Below, piece by piece: positions 1-8,635 of a stretch of DNA of 64,000 nt (position 1 is its first letter; the number at the start of each line of letters is the position of its first letter). This stretch comes from Lentimicrobium sp. (lineage in GTDB: Bacteria > Bacteroidota > Bacteroidia > Bacteroidales > Lentimicrobiaceae). The stretch covers positions 21,682 through 85,681 of the forward strand of contig JANJXJ010000016.1 of NCBI GenBank assembly GCA_024709105.1. The letters are read 5' to 3'. The position numbers were made by a program, and so were the translations under genes. Below the pieces are notes generated by a model. The model saw nothing but the letters and a program-made list of their open reading frames with translations. It made no database searches and was not told the origin of the DNA.

Positions 1-2024
1 TTGTCGGTTTTCATGGCCCTTAGTTTGGCTGTAAATTTAGCCGGTTCATGATATCCTACCTGTGAGTCGTTTAAACCTCCTGTAATGAGCATATTTGGAT
101 AATTTTGGGCTTTAACGTTATCGTAAGGGGAGTAGGAGAGCATATACTTATAATACTCTTCGATGTTTGGATTTCCCCACTCTTCGTATTCCTGAGTAGT
201 GAGCGGAAGACTGGCATCGAGCATGGTATTGATAACATCAACAAAAGGAACCTGAGCAACTGCTGTCTGGAAAAGTTCGGGGCGCATATTTACCACTGCA
301 CCTACCAGCAAACCACCTGCACTGCCTCCCATAATGGCAAGCCCTGAGGGAGAAGTGTACTTATCGGCAATCAATTTTTCGGCGCAGGCTATAAAATCGG
401 TGAAGGTGTTCTTTTTCTTCAGCAATTTTCCATCCTCATACCATTGTTCACCCATATCGCTGCCCCCGCGAATTTGTGCTACTGCAAATACAAAACCACG
501 GTCAATCAGGCTGTAAAAACTCGAAATAAAATAAGCATCCGAGCTGGCTCCGTATGAACCATAGGAATAAAGCAATGCAGGATTACTGCCGTCTTTTTTG
601 AGCGTTTTTTTATAAACAACCGACATGGGAACCTCAACACCATCGGCAGCTTTGGCCCAAACCCTTTCCACGGTGTAATCATCCGGATTAAATCCTGAAG
701 GGACTTCCTGCTGCTTCAACAGCGTACTTTTTCCGGTTGCCAGATCATATTCGTACACGCTGTTGGGCCGGTTGAGCGAAGTGTAGCTGTAGCGCAGACT
801 TGCCGAATTGTACTCAGGAGTTCCATTCATATAAGCAGTGTACACAGGCTCAGGGAAACTTATGGTTTTGCTGCTGTTGTCTCTGATGTTCAGCACTTTA
901 ATTTCGTTTAACCCATTTCTTCTGATCTGAGCAGCAATATAATCGCTGAAAATATCAATTCCTTCAAGTTTTGCCGATGCATCATGCGGGATCACCACTT
1001 TCCAGTTGCTGCGGTTTTCGTATCCCGTAAGAGGAGCCTCATACAACATGGAATTCAGGTTTTCGCGGTCCTTATATTGAATAAAGAATTTTTCTTTATG
1101 ATGATATACGTGGTATTCCACATCTTTAGTTCTGGGAATAAATACTTTAAACTTGCCGGCAGGTTCATTGGCATTGAGGTAAAGGTATTCCGAAGTAGTA
1201 AAGCTGCCGGATGTAATAAAGATAAAATCGTCGGTTTTTGATTTTTCAACGCCCACAATAAACTGTTCGTTTGGCTCTTCAAAAACAAGTGCGGCAGGTT
1301 TGTTGCTGCCCAGTTCCAGACGATAAACCCTCCAGGCGCGCAGGGCGTCGTTTCCTAAAGTGTAGAAAACCGTTTTATTGTCGTTTGCCCATGCAAATCC
1401 CTGAACATTATCAATAGATTCGGGCAAATCGGCTCCGGTTTCAAGGTTTTTAAATTTCAGCGTAAAACTGGCATATGAACCGGTTTCATTTGATGCATAG
1501 GCAGCAAGATTGTTGTTGGTGCTTATATCGTAGCCTGCAAAAATAAATGCGGGTTTTCCTTCGGCCATCTTATTTACATCAAAAACCACCTCTTCGGGGG
1601 CATTGGTATCGCCTTTTTTCCGGCAGTAGATGCGGTATTGTTTTCCTTCCTCGGTGCGGGAATAATAGAAGTAGCCGTTGTCTGACTGCGGCACGGTTTC
1701 GTCGGTTTCCTTAATGCGGCCTTTCATTTCAGCAAAAAGTTTCTCCTGAAGCGGCAGGGTGGATTGCATAACCGTGTCGCAATAAGCATTCTCAGCATTC
1801 AGGTATGCCAGTACTTCGGGATTCTCCTTTTCGCGAAGCCAGAAGTAATTGTCGATTCTTTCGTTGCCGAATTCGTTGAATTTAACCGGTTTTATTGAGG
1901 CTACCGGAGGTGCAGGAAAATCACTTTGCATAGTTATGGTTGCTGTGTGTTTTGTGTTGTTGGTGCAGGCCGAAAATGCCAGTGCGGCAATGCAACCCAT
2001 CAGTAGGTTTCTTTGCTTGTTCAT
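1..2024 (-). CDS. Oligopeptidase B-like S9 serine peptidase, lipoprotein; 3' end outside window
   Basis: Serine peptidase of the prolyl oligopeptidase (S9A) family, closest in appearance to oligopeptidase B, which cuts peptides after basic residues. The ATG at 2024 starts a lipoprotein signal: residues 1-20 have a hydrophobic core and end in AFSAC, so Cys20 is probably lipidated and the enzyme lies in the periplasm or on a membrane. The N-terminal propeller part includes the family-typical RTEEGKQYRIYCRKKG stretch. The nucleophile sits in GGSAGG (Ser568, near position 322) and the catalytic Asp in LNDSQVGYH (Asp653, near position 67). The reading frame is open to base 1 and stops just short of the expected catalytic His, so about 40-60 C-terminal residues lie outside. 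The frame is coherent throughout, with no break seen. The lipoprotein form differs from the cytoplasmic enterobacterial enzyme. Confidence 0.9.
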   Translation of the reverse strand, partial: MNKQRNLLMGCIAALAFSACTNNTKHTATITMQSDFPAPPVASIKPVKFNEFGNERIDNYFWLREKENPEVLAYLNAENAYCDTVMQSTLPLQEKLFAEMKGRIKETDETVPQSDNGYFYYSRTEEGKQYRIYCRKKGDTNAPEEVVFDVNKMAEGKPAFIFAGYDISTNNNLAAYASNETGSYASFTLKFKNLETGADLPESIDNVQGFAWANDNKTVFYTLGNDALRAWRVYRLELGSNKPAALVFEEPNEQFIVGVEKSKTDDFIFITSGSFTTSEYLYLNANEPAGKFKVFIPRTKDVEYHVYHHKEKFFIQYKDRENLNSMLYEAPLTGYENRSNWKVVIPHDASAKLEGIDIFSDYIAAQIRRNGLNEIKVLNIRDNSSKTISFPEPVYTAYMNGTPEYNSASLRYSYTSLNRPNSVYEYDLATGKSTLLKQQEVPSGFNPDDYTVERVWAKAADGVEVPMSVVYKKTLKKDGSNPALLYSYGSYGASSDAYFISSFYSLIDRGFVFAVAQIRGGSDMGEQWYEDGKLLKKKNTFTDFIACAEKLIADKYTSPSGLAIMGGSAGGLLVGAVVNMRPELFQTAVAQVPFVDVINTMLDASLPLTTQEYEEWGNPNIEEYYKYMLSYSPYDNVKAQNYPNMLITGGLNDSQVGYHEPAKFTAKLRAMKTD

Positions 2025-2427
2025 GAAAGTGAGTATTTTGCTGTAAAAGTAAAAAGAATTTCAGAGTTTATTTGAATTATAAGTCTGGTTTAATCATGAA
2101 AAACAAAAAGCATAGCGGTGAAATGGAGCGGCAGTAATAAATTATTTCATCTTTATAACTGAAAATATTTATCATGATTCATTTAGTTTTAATTCAATTT
2201 TTTTCAGGATCAATTTCCAGGTAATTATCAGTTTATTTAATAGGCTCATCACATGGATTTTTATAAATCATAGCACAGGTATTGTTCAAATTTGTACCAC
2301 TGCTGTTCTTATTCGTGCACTTTAATTAAATAAATATTTATGAGAAATATTGTAAAATAAACATTATAAGCAAATTACGATTATGGCTTGGAAATTGGTA
2401 TGTATTAAAAAACTTAATAACTACCTT
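2025..2427. other. Divergent intergenic region between two peptidase genes
   Basis: AT-rich stretch separating the divergent S9 and M3 peptidase genes, so it should hold a promoter for each. The nearest match to the phylum's -7 consensus (TAnnTTTG) facing the M3 gene is CAAATTTG at 2287-2294, which has one mismatch. I see no clear operator, RNA or ORF. Confidence 0.4.
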
Positions 2428-4317
2428 ATGAGCTACAAAAACTTACTCTTCTCGTTTTGCCTGATTTTTCAGGTGGTTTCTATCTTCGCAACTCAACCGG
2501 TAAAAGACAGGGAATCTGCCCCTGATTACATGAAATGGAATCTGTCAGATATTTATCCGGGATGGGATGATTGGCAAAAAGACTTTGAACTGGCCAACAA
2601 TTCGCTTGAAAAGCTTACTGCAATGAAAGGAACATTGGGCAGTTCGCCTGAAGCATTGCTGGCTTATTACAAGACTAATGATGAGTTGAGTAAATTGGGT
2701 ACAAAACTTTTCTGCTACCCATATTTACTCAGATCGCTTGATGCACGTGACAAAGAAGTGAATGAGCGGTTTCAAACAATTCAGGCCTTCTTTGCAAAGG
2801 TGGGGCAACAGTTGTCATGGGTGTCTCCTGAAATGGTTGAGATACCGAAAGAAAGAGTAATGAATTGGATGGATTCAGAAAAAGAATTTGCTCCTTACAA
2901 ATTCGGGATTCTTAACCGCTACCGGCTTCAGGAGCATATCCTTCCTGCTGAGCAGCAGGAGTTGGTGAGTTATTTCTCTCTGTTGGGCGACAGCCCCTCG
3001 GCAATTTATACTGAGGTTGCAGTATCTGATAATAAATTTCCTGAATTTATCAGATCAAATGGAGAAAAGGTTACACTCACTTATCCGGTTTTGTCGGAAA
3101 TTCTTACTTTTTCAACAGACCGTGAAGAGCGTCAAAGAGCTTACGTTGAATTTAACAACAATTTCAAATCCCGCGAGAATACCATGGCAGCATTGCTTTC
3201 AGCAGTATGCAAATCAGACTGGGCATATGCCAGGGCATATCGTTTCCCCGGGGCACTTGAATCATCGCTTAATGCAAACAATATTCCGGTGTCGGTTTAT
3301 GAAAATCTTATCAGTGCAGCTAAGGAGAATGCTTCAGCTTATCAGCGTTATCTTGCGCTGCGAAAAAAAGTGTTAGGTTACAGCGATTATAATTCCTGGG
3401 ATGGATCTGTTAGCCTGGGAGAGTACACCAGGAAATATTCATTTGATGAAGCTGCCCAACTGATAAAACAGGCATTAAAACCGCTTGGTGAAGAATACAA
3501 CAACAATCTTAATCTTGCTCTGCAAGGTGGTTGGATTGATGTACTCGAAGGTGAAGGTAAGGAAACAGGAGCCTATTCCATGAGTGTTTACGGAGCGCAT
3601 CCTTATATTTTGCTTAATTATGATCAAACCCTCAATTATGTTTCAACGTTGGCTCACGAACTTGGACATTCAATTCACTCTATGCTTTCATCAGCATATC
3701 AGCCTTTTTCAACCCACCACTACAGTACTTTTGTTGCTGAAGTGGCTTCTAATTTTAACGAAGAGCTGCTGTTGGACTATTTATTGAAAAATACTAAAGA
3801 TCACCACGAGCGCATTGCGTTGCTTGATCAGGCAATTGTTAATCTTACAGGCTCGTTTTACCGTCAAAGTCAGTTTGCTGATTTTGAGCTGCAGGTTCAC
3901 AGGCTTGTTGAGCAGGGAAAGCCAGTAAACGCGGGTATTCTTAATGGTATAATGGAAGACCTGAATCAAAAGTATAATGGTGATATATTGTCGCCCAATG
4001 AGTTAAGGAACAGCGTTTGGGCGCAGGTAATGCATTTCTACAACCTGCAATTTTATGTATATCAATATGCCACCAGTTATGCTGCTGCAATTCAGGTGCT
4101 GCAAATGACAACAACAGGTTCTGAAGAACAAAGAAAGGATGCAACCGAAAAATATCTTAATTTACTTCGGTCAGGAGGAAACGATTATCCTGTTGAGCAG
4201 CTGAAAAAAGCCGGAATTGACATGACCTCTCCTGGTCCAGTACTTGCTGTTGTTGACAGATTAAACTTTCTTATTGATCAGCTGGAAGCCGAACTTAAGG
4301 CAGTAGGAAAGATATAA
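2428..4317 (+). CDS. pepF: M3 family oligoendopeptidase F-like metallopeptidase, secreted
   Basis: Zinc metallopeptidase of family M3 (thimet/oligoendopeptidase F type), degrading short peptides. The zinc site HELGHSIH is visible with its first His codon at 3655, and the third ligand is probably the Glu in EVASNFNEE about 25 residues later. The N-terminal PepF domain (WNLSDIYPGWDDW near the start) and total length near 630 residues fit the family. The frame is open from an ATG at 2383, but the ATG at 2428 starts a clean signal peptide (Lys4, hydrophobic core, then FATQ), so I chose it; the upstream ATG would add 15 residues. Family members are usually cytoplasmic, so export here is notable and pairs functionally with the divergent lipoprotein peptidase in peptide scavenging (inference). 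Confidence 0.9.
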   Translation: MSYKNLLFSFCLIFQVVSIFATQPVKDRESAPDYMKWNLSDIYPGWDDWQKDFELANNSLEKLTAMKGTLGSSPEALLAYYKTNDELSKLGTKLFCYPYLLRSLDARDKEVNERFQTIQAFFAKVGQQLSWVSPEMVEIPKERVMNWMDSEKEFAPYKFGILNRYRLQEHILPAEQQELVSYFSLLGDSPSAIYTEVAVSDNKFPEFIRSNGEKVTLTYPVLSEILTFSTDREERQRAYVEFNNNFKSRENTMAALLSAVCKSDWAYARAYRFPGALESSLNANNIPVSVYENLISAAKENASAYQRYLALRKKVLGYSDYNSWDGSVSLGEYTRKYSFDEAAQLIKQALKPLGEEYNNNLNLALQGGWIDVLEGEGKETGAYSMSVYGAHPYILLNYDQTLNYVSTLAHELGHSIHSMLSSAYQPFSTHHYSTFVAEVASNFNEELLLDYLLKNTKDHHERIALLDQAIVNLTGSFYRQSQFADFELQVHRLVEQGKPVNAGILNGIMEDLNQKYNGDILSPNELRNSVWAQVMHFYNLQFYVYQYATSYAAAIQVLQMTTTGSEEQRKDATEKYLNLLRSGGNDYPVEQLKKAGIDMTSPGPVLAVVDRLNFLIDQLEAELKAVGKI

Positions 4318-4343
4318 ATGAATTCTTTACATTTATGTACCAG

Positions 4344-4373
4344 GCGCCCGGATAATATATTTATTACGGGCGC
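4344..4373. terminator. Bidirectional terminator hairpin between convergent genes
   Basis: Perfect 7-bp GC-rich stem, GCGCCCG (4344-4350) pairing with CGGGCGC (4367-4373), with an AT-rich 16-nt loop. It lies between the 3' ends of the convergent M3 peptidase and rpoN genes. The T-run after it is weak (TTCTATTATTT), so termination may be only moderate. Confidence 0.55.
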
Positions 4374-4421
4374 TTCTATTATTTCGAAGAAAATTTATTT
4401 GATCCTTTTTCTTGTAATAGT

Positions 4422-5885
4422 CTATAGTTCTTTCCGCAGTCTTGCTACCGGAATATTCAGTTGCTCGCGGTATTTGGCAACAGTACGGCGGGCGATGTTG
4501 TAGCCCTTTTCTTTTAAAATATCAGTGAGTTGCTCATCGGTGAGCGGTTTGCCTTTTTCTTCGGCTTCAATGCAGTCGGATAATATTTTTTTTATTTCGC
4601 GTGTAGAAACCTCTTCTCCTGATTCTGTTTGCATTGATTCAGAGAAAAATGTTTTAAGCAAAAATGTTCCGAAAGGAGTTTGCACGTATTTTGAATTGGC
4701 AACCCTTGAAATAGTAGAAATATCCAGGCCCACCAATTCGGCTACATCCTTAAGAATCATGGGGCGCAGCCGGGTTTCGTCGCCCGAAAGGAAATACTCC
4801 TTCTGGTATTCCATAATGGCTGACATGGTTACAAACAATGTGTTTTGCCTTTGTTTGATGGCGTCAATAAACCACTTGGCCGAATCTATTTTTTGTTTGA
4901 TGAACATTACAGCATCTTTCTGGCTGCTGCTTTTCGATTTGCTTTCGGCATAGGTTTCAAGCATATCTACGTAAGTGCGGCTGAGCCTGAGTTCGGGTGT
5001 ATTTCTCGAATTGAGCTGCAGTTCAAGTTCTCCGTCTTTATTATAGACAAAGAAATCGGGCATAATGTAATGATTGGTTCGGGTGGTTTCGCCCATCGAA
5101 TTGCCCGGTTTGGGGTTAAGCTTCAGTATCTCATTTACTGCATCGCGCAGCTCTTCTTCGGTTACCTTAACTTTTTTTGATATTTTGTCGTAATGTTTTT
5201 TGGTTAACTCATCAAAATAGCGATCTACCAGATGTGCTGCAAGTGTGACAGCCGGAGCGGGATCCTGTCTTTGCAGTTGTATCAGCAGGCATTCTCTCAG
5301 GTCGCGGGCACCTACACCCGGAGGGTCAAATCCCTGAACTATTTTTAGCATTTCGGCAAGTTCTTCGGGAGTCGTGGCGATGTTCTGCGTAAAAGCCAGA
5401 TCGTCAACCATGGCTGTGAGGCTGCGATTCAGATATCCCGAATCATCAAGGTTACCAATGATGTATGTTGCAATGGCTACCTGTCTTTCATCCAGACGCT
5501 GCATACCCAATTGGGCAATAAGCGTTTCATGAAAGGAAATTCCTGAGGCATAAGGTACTTCGCGGTGCTCATCGTCTGAACTGCTGTTGTTTGAATTCAT
5601 CCGGTAAGCCGGAATGTCATCGTCGTCGAGGTAATCGGTTATGTCAAAATCTTCGCGTTCCCGCTCCAGTTCATCCACCGGATCGGGCTCTGTATCGGTA
5701 GGAAACTCTTCGGCATCGGTGCTCATTTCGGGGTCAGAGGCATCTTCGAGTGCCGGATTTTCTTCAATCTCCTGCTTGATGCGCTGCTCAAGCGCTATGG
5801 AAGGAATCTGCAACAGCTTCATAAGCAGAATTTGCTGCGGCGACAGCTTCTGCAGGAGTTTCTGTTGTAGTTTCTGAGTTAACAT
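4422..5885 (-). CDS. rpoN: RNA polymerase sigma-54 factor
   Basis: Alternative sigma factor that directs RNA polymerase to -24/-12 promoters and needs an AAA+ activator. All three regions are present: the Gln/Leu-rich activator region at the N-terminus (TQKLQQKLLQKLSPQQILLM), an acidic linker (about residues 45-110), the core-binding region, and the C-terminal RpoN box seen as ARRTVAKYREQLNIP with a nearby helix-turn-helix. The ATG at 5885 was chosen because MLTQKLQQKL is the conserved start; an upstream in-frame ATG at 5924 adds 13 unconserved residues. Length 487 aa is usual. A weak -7 box (one mismatch, minus strand 5917-5910) sits just upstream. I found no sigma-54 activator and no convincing -24/-12 promoter in the window. 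Confidence 0.97.
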   Translation of the reverse strand: MLTQKLQQKLLQKLSPQQILLMKLLQIPSIALEQRIKQEIEENPALEDASDPEMSTDAEEFPTDTEPDPVDELEREREDFDITDYLDDDDIPAYRMNSNNSSSDDEHREVPYASGISFHETLIAQLGMQRLDERQVAIATYIIGNLDDSGYLNRSLTAMVDDLAFTQNIATTPEELAEMLKIVQGFDPPGVGARDLRECLLIQLQRQDPAPAVTLAAHLVDRYFDELTKKHYDKISKKVKVTEEELRDAVNEILKLNPKPGNSMGETTRTNHYIMPDFFVYNKDGELELQLNSRNTPELRLSRTYVDMLETYAESKSKSSSQKDAVMFIKQKIDSAKWFIDAIKQRQNTLFVTMSAIMEYQKEYFLSGDETRLRPMILKDVAELVGLDISTISRVANSKYVQTPFGTFLLKTFFSESMQTESGEEVSTREIKKILSDCIEAEEKGKPLTDEQLTDILKEKGYNIARRTVAKYREQLNIPVARLRKEL

Positions 5886-6155
5886 GCAAACCGGTGTTAA
5901 ATTATGCTGCGAATATAAGGGCAATTTACAAATTATTTTGCTTCATTGTTGCATTAGTCTGTTAATTTTAAGAATACATTAATGTTTTGCGGGTGTAATG
6001 GCTTGCTCCTGAGTGAACTGTAATTAATTGTGTTCTTATATAAATCATTGTAAATCAATAAAATAAATGGTTTCATAGAATAGTTTTCCCTGAATAGAAG
6101 GGAAATTTGTTTTATACAAATCCAATGAATTAAGAACCTTTAAAATTCCGCAATA
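5886..6155. other. AT-rich intergenic region upstream of rpoN
   Basis: About 270 bp between the rpoN start and the asnS terminator. Both genes are on the minus strand, so this is the likely rpoN leader and promoter region. No ORF, RNA or strong repeat seen. Confidence 0.35.
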
Positions 6156-6190
6156 AAAAACCTGACTGTTAAACAAACAATCAGGTTTTT
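6156..6190 (-). terminator. Rho-independent terminator of asnS
   Basis: Ten-base inverted repeat, AAAAACCTGA (6156-6165) with TCAGGTTTTT (6181-6190), 15-nt loop. On the minus strand it lies about 30 bases beyond the asnS stop and ends in a run of T, the classic intrinsic terminator layout. Confidence 0.85.
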
Positions 6191-6219
6191 GTGATAAGTC
6201 AGATACTGAAGGTATTTTT

Positions 6220-7626
6220 TTAGAATTCAGCGTTTTGCGGAGTCCTCGGGAATGGAATTACATCGCGTATGTTGGCCATTCCGGTTACGAACAGCATAAG
6301 CCGCTCAAAACCCAGTCCGAATCCTGCATGTGGCGCGGTGCCGTATTTGCGGGTATCGAGATACCACCAGATGTCTTTTTCGGGAATATGCATTTCGTTG
6401 CACCTTTGAACGAGTTTTTCGAGAATCTCTTCGCGCTGCGATCCGCCAATGATTTCGCCGATTCGGGGGAACAACACATCCATAGCCCTCACAGTTTTGC
6501 CATCGTCGTTTTGTTTCATGTAAAACGCCTTGATGTGTTTGGGATAATTGGTAAGGATTACAGGCCGCTGAAAATGTTTTTCAACGAGATAGCGCTCGTG
6601 TTCGCTCTGCAGATCGGTGCCCCAGTCTACCGGAAACTCAAATTTCTGTCCTGAAGCTTTCAGTATGTCAATGGCTTCGGTGTAGGAAAGCCGCATAAAG
6701 TCATTGTTTACAACAAATCTGAGTCTTTCAATCAGCTCGTTGTCGTACATTTTGTTCAGAAACTCCAGGTCATCCATACAATGTTCCAGCGCATAATTTA
6801 CCAGGTACTTCAGGAAATCTTCGGCCAGATCCATGTTGTCGTTGATATCGTAGAATGCCATTTCGGGTTCTATCATCCAGAATTCGGCAAGATGCCGCGG
6901 TGTGTTCGAATTCTCGGCTCTGAAGGTAGGCCCGAAAGTATAGATATTTGATAAGGCCATAGCTCCGAGCTCACCTTCGAGCTGTCCGGAAACAGTAAGA
7001 TTGGTGGCTTTTCCAAAGAAATCCTGACTGTAATCTACTTCTCCGGCATCGTTCAGGGGAGGGTTTTTGGCATCAAGGGTCGTTACTCTGAACATAGCAC
7101 CTGCACCCTCAGCATCAGAACCTGTGATGATTGGTGTGTGGAGATAATAAAAGCCGTTGTCGTTGAAATATTTATGAATAGCAAAGGCCATGGCATGCCT
7201 CATGCGCAGCACAGCACCGAAGGTATTTGTCCTTGGCCTCAGGTGGGCTATTTCACGTAAAAATTCCATGGAATGGCCTTTTTTCTGAAGCGGATAGGTT
7301 TCGGCATCGGCTGTGCCATAAACTTCAAGTTCTTTGGCCTGAATTTCAACAGCTTGTCCCTGTCCCGGTGATTCTACCAGAATGCCGTTTACTGAAATAC
7401 AGGAACCGGTGGTAACCAATTTCATGGTTTCTTCATCGAATGAAGCAAGGTCAACCACAATCTGTATGTTATGAATAATGGAACCGTCGTTTAAGGCTAT
7501 AAATGCAACATTTTTATTGCCGCGTTTGGTGCGCACCCAACCTTTAAGGTTTACCATGTTGCCAGCCCCAATGGCCTGCCATTTACTCAGAATTTCAGAG
7601 ATTTTTGTTCTTTTAAGCGATTCCAT
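6220..7626 (-). CDS. asnS: Asparaginyl-tRNA synthetase
   Basis: Class IIb aminoacyl-tRNA synthetase charging tRNA-Asn with asparagine. The N-terminal OB-fold anticodon-binding domain covers about residues 15-110 ([25 protein letters not shown]). The class II catalytic core follows, with motif 2 around [22 protein letters not shown] and motif 3 as [12 protein letters not shown] near the C-terminus. Length 468 aa is normal and the ending [16 protein letters not shown] is typical of AsnRS. It has its own promoter (7680-7673, minus) and terminator, so it appears to be transcribed alone. Confidence 0.98.
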   Translation of the reverse strand: MESLKRTKISEILSKWQAIGAGNMVNLKGWVRTKRGNKNVAFIALNDGSIIHNIQIVVDLASFDEETMKLVTTGSCISVNGILVESPGQGQAVEIQAKELEVYGTADAETYPLQKKGHSMEFLREIAHLRPRTNTFGAVLRMRHAMAFAIHKYFNDNGFYYLHTPIITGSDAEGAGAMFRVTTLDAKNPPLNDAGEVDYSQDFFGKATNLTVSGQLEGELGAMALSNIYTFGPTFRAENSNTPRHLAEFWMIEPEMAFYDINDNMDLAEDFLKYLVNYALEHCMDDLEFLNKMYDNELIERLRFVVNNDFMRLSYTEAIDILKASGQKFEFPVDWGTDLQSEHERYLVEKHFQRPVILTNYPKHIKAFYMKQNDDGKTVRAMDVLFPRIGEIIGGSQREEILEKLVQRCNEMHIPEKDIWWYLDTRKYGTAPHAGFGLGFERLMLFVTGMANIRDVIPFPRTPQNAEF

Positions 7627-7672
7627 TATGAAGGGAATTGAAATTGAGTTTAAATTTCATTTTAAAACGCTG

Positions 7673-7680
7673 CAAAGTTA
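7673..7680 (-). promoter_or_regulatory. Candidate -7 promoter box for asnS
   Basis: The minus strand reads TAACTTTG, an exact match to the Bacteroidota -7 consensus TAnnTTTG, 47 bases before the asnS ATG. No matching -33 TTG at ideal spacing was found, so confidence is moderate. Confidence 0.5.
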
Positions 7681-7827
7681 CAAAAATTGACCAAGCTTCC
7701 ATATGGCTTGTTGCCGAAACAAATTTCCATTTTTTTACATTCCTCTTCAGCAATCTTCTGAAACAGTCGATTTTGCGGAACTAATAAGGAGCTTATAATC
7801 AATGGAATAGAATACCATCTATATTAT

Positions 7828-7847
7828 TTCGACCATTCGACTAAAAT
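7828..7847. promoter_or_regulatory. Candidate TetR operator, copy 1 (upstream of the tetR gene)
   Basis: TTCGACCA-N4-ACTAAAAT at 7828-7847. The same two 8-mers with the same 4-bp spacing recur at 8528-8547 upstream of tolC. Shared motifs on both sides of a tetR-type gene in its own cluster are the expected signature of its operator. Here it lies just upstream of the predicted tetR -33 element (7862). Confidence 0.55.
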
Positions 7848-7861
7848 ATTCGATATTTTTC

Positions 7862-7892
7862 TTGCTTTTCGGAAATTGCCATTGTAATTTTG
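7862..7892 (+). promoter_or_regulatory. Candidate promoter of the TetR/efflux cluster
   Basis: TTG (7862-7864), 20 bases, then TAATTTTG (7885-7892): a match to the phylum's TTG-N19-21-TAnnTTTG promoter. It sits 35 bases upstream of the tetR ATG. Confidence 0.6.
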
Positions 7893-7926
7893 CAGCCGCA
7901 AACAAAATCAGGAGAACTTCCGGATC

Positions 7927-8511
7927 ATGCTCGACAAAGAAGAAGTAAAAAATTCAATCATTGCTGTTGCCAGGCAGATTTTCAGCCGTTTTGGTTTCAA
8001 AAAAACCACCATGGACGAGATTGCCATTGCCTCGCGCAAAGGAAAGAGTTCCATATACTATTATTTTGAGAGCAAGGAAGATATTTTTCAGGCGGTTGTC
8101 GAAAAGGAGGCATCCATGCTCAGGCGTGAACTGCAGGAAGCCATAAAAACAGTTGCTGATCCCAAAGAAAAGCTTAAGGTTTACGTTCTGGTGAGGATGA
8201 AAACGCTGAAAAACCTGGCCAATTATTACGATGCCATCCGCAGCGAATACCTCAGCCATCTTGATTTTGTGGAGAACATCCGCAAAAAATACGACGACGA
8301 GGAAATTACCATGGTGGAATCCATCCTGAAAGAAGGTGCCGAAAAAATGGAATTTAATATTGATAACACACGCCTGGCTGCGATTGCTATTGTCACAGCA
8401 CTGAAAGGACTTGAAATTCCGATGTTCTGGCAGAATAACGCCGATTTCGATATGGAAAAACGCCTCGACGACCTTATCAATATTCTTTTTTACGGATTGG
8501 TGCGTCGCTGA
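7927..8511 (+). CDS. TetR/AcrR family transcriptional regulator
   Basis: One-component repressor of 194 residues. The N-terminal helix-turn-helix is clear at about residues 10-50 (FSRFGFKKTTMDEIAIASRKGKS then SIYYYFESKEDIF), the signature of TetR_N. The C-terminal ligand-binding half is not recognisable to a subfamily. It stands first in a co-directional cluster with TolC, HlyD and two permeases, and identical half-site motifs occur upstream of itself and of tolC, so it very probably represses the exporter and itself. The inducing ligand is unknown. Confidence 0.93.
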   Translation: MLDKEEVKNSIIAVARQIFSRFGFKKTTMDEIAIASRKGKSSIYYYFESKEDIFQAVVEKEASMLRRELQEAIKTVADPKEKLKVYVLVRMKTLKNLANYYDAIRSEYLSHLDFVENIRKKYDDEEITMVESILKEGAEKMEFNIDNTRLAAIAIVTALKGLEIPMFWQNNADFDMEKRLDDLINILFYGLVRR

Positions 8512-8527
8512 TTTTTTTTGTAATTTA

Positions 8528-8551
8528 TTCGACCAAAAAACTAAAATGGTC
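8528..8551. promoter_or_regulatory. Candidate TetR operator, copy 2 (upstream of tolC)
   Basis: TTCGACCA-N4-ACTAAAAT (8528-8547) followed by GGTC. Inside it GACCA (8531-8535) and TGGTC (8547-8551) form an inverted repeat with an 11-bp spacer, and a degenerate further copy (ACTAAAAC-AGTC) follows at about 8556-8567. It lies in the tetR-tolC gap and duplicates the motif upstream of tetR. Confidence 0.55.
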
Positions 8552-8635
8552 AAAAACTAAAACAGTCAAAAATATATTCTTTTTTGATTGAAAAACACAG
8601 AGTAAAACCAAACAATGATTAACCAAAGTTGTATT

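Noticed and set aside
4318..4503. Short plus-strand ORF starting right after the M3 peptidase
   Set aside because: It runs through the terminator hairpin and into the 3' end of rpoN on the other strand.
4525..4953. 142-codon plus-strand ORF within rpoN
   Set aside because: Antisense shadow of rpoN with a Ser-rich, unstructured translation.
7954..8553. 199-codon minus-strand ORF opposite tetR
   Set aside because: It lies antisense to a clear TetR gene, has a low-complexity Phe/His-rich translation, and shows no protein features.
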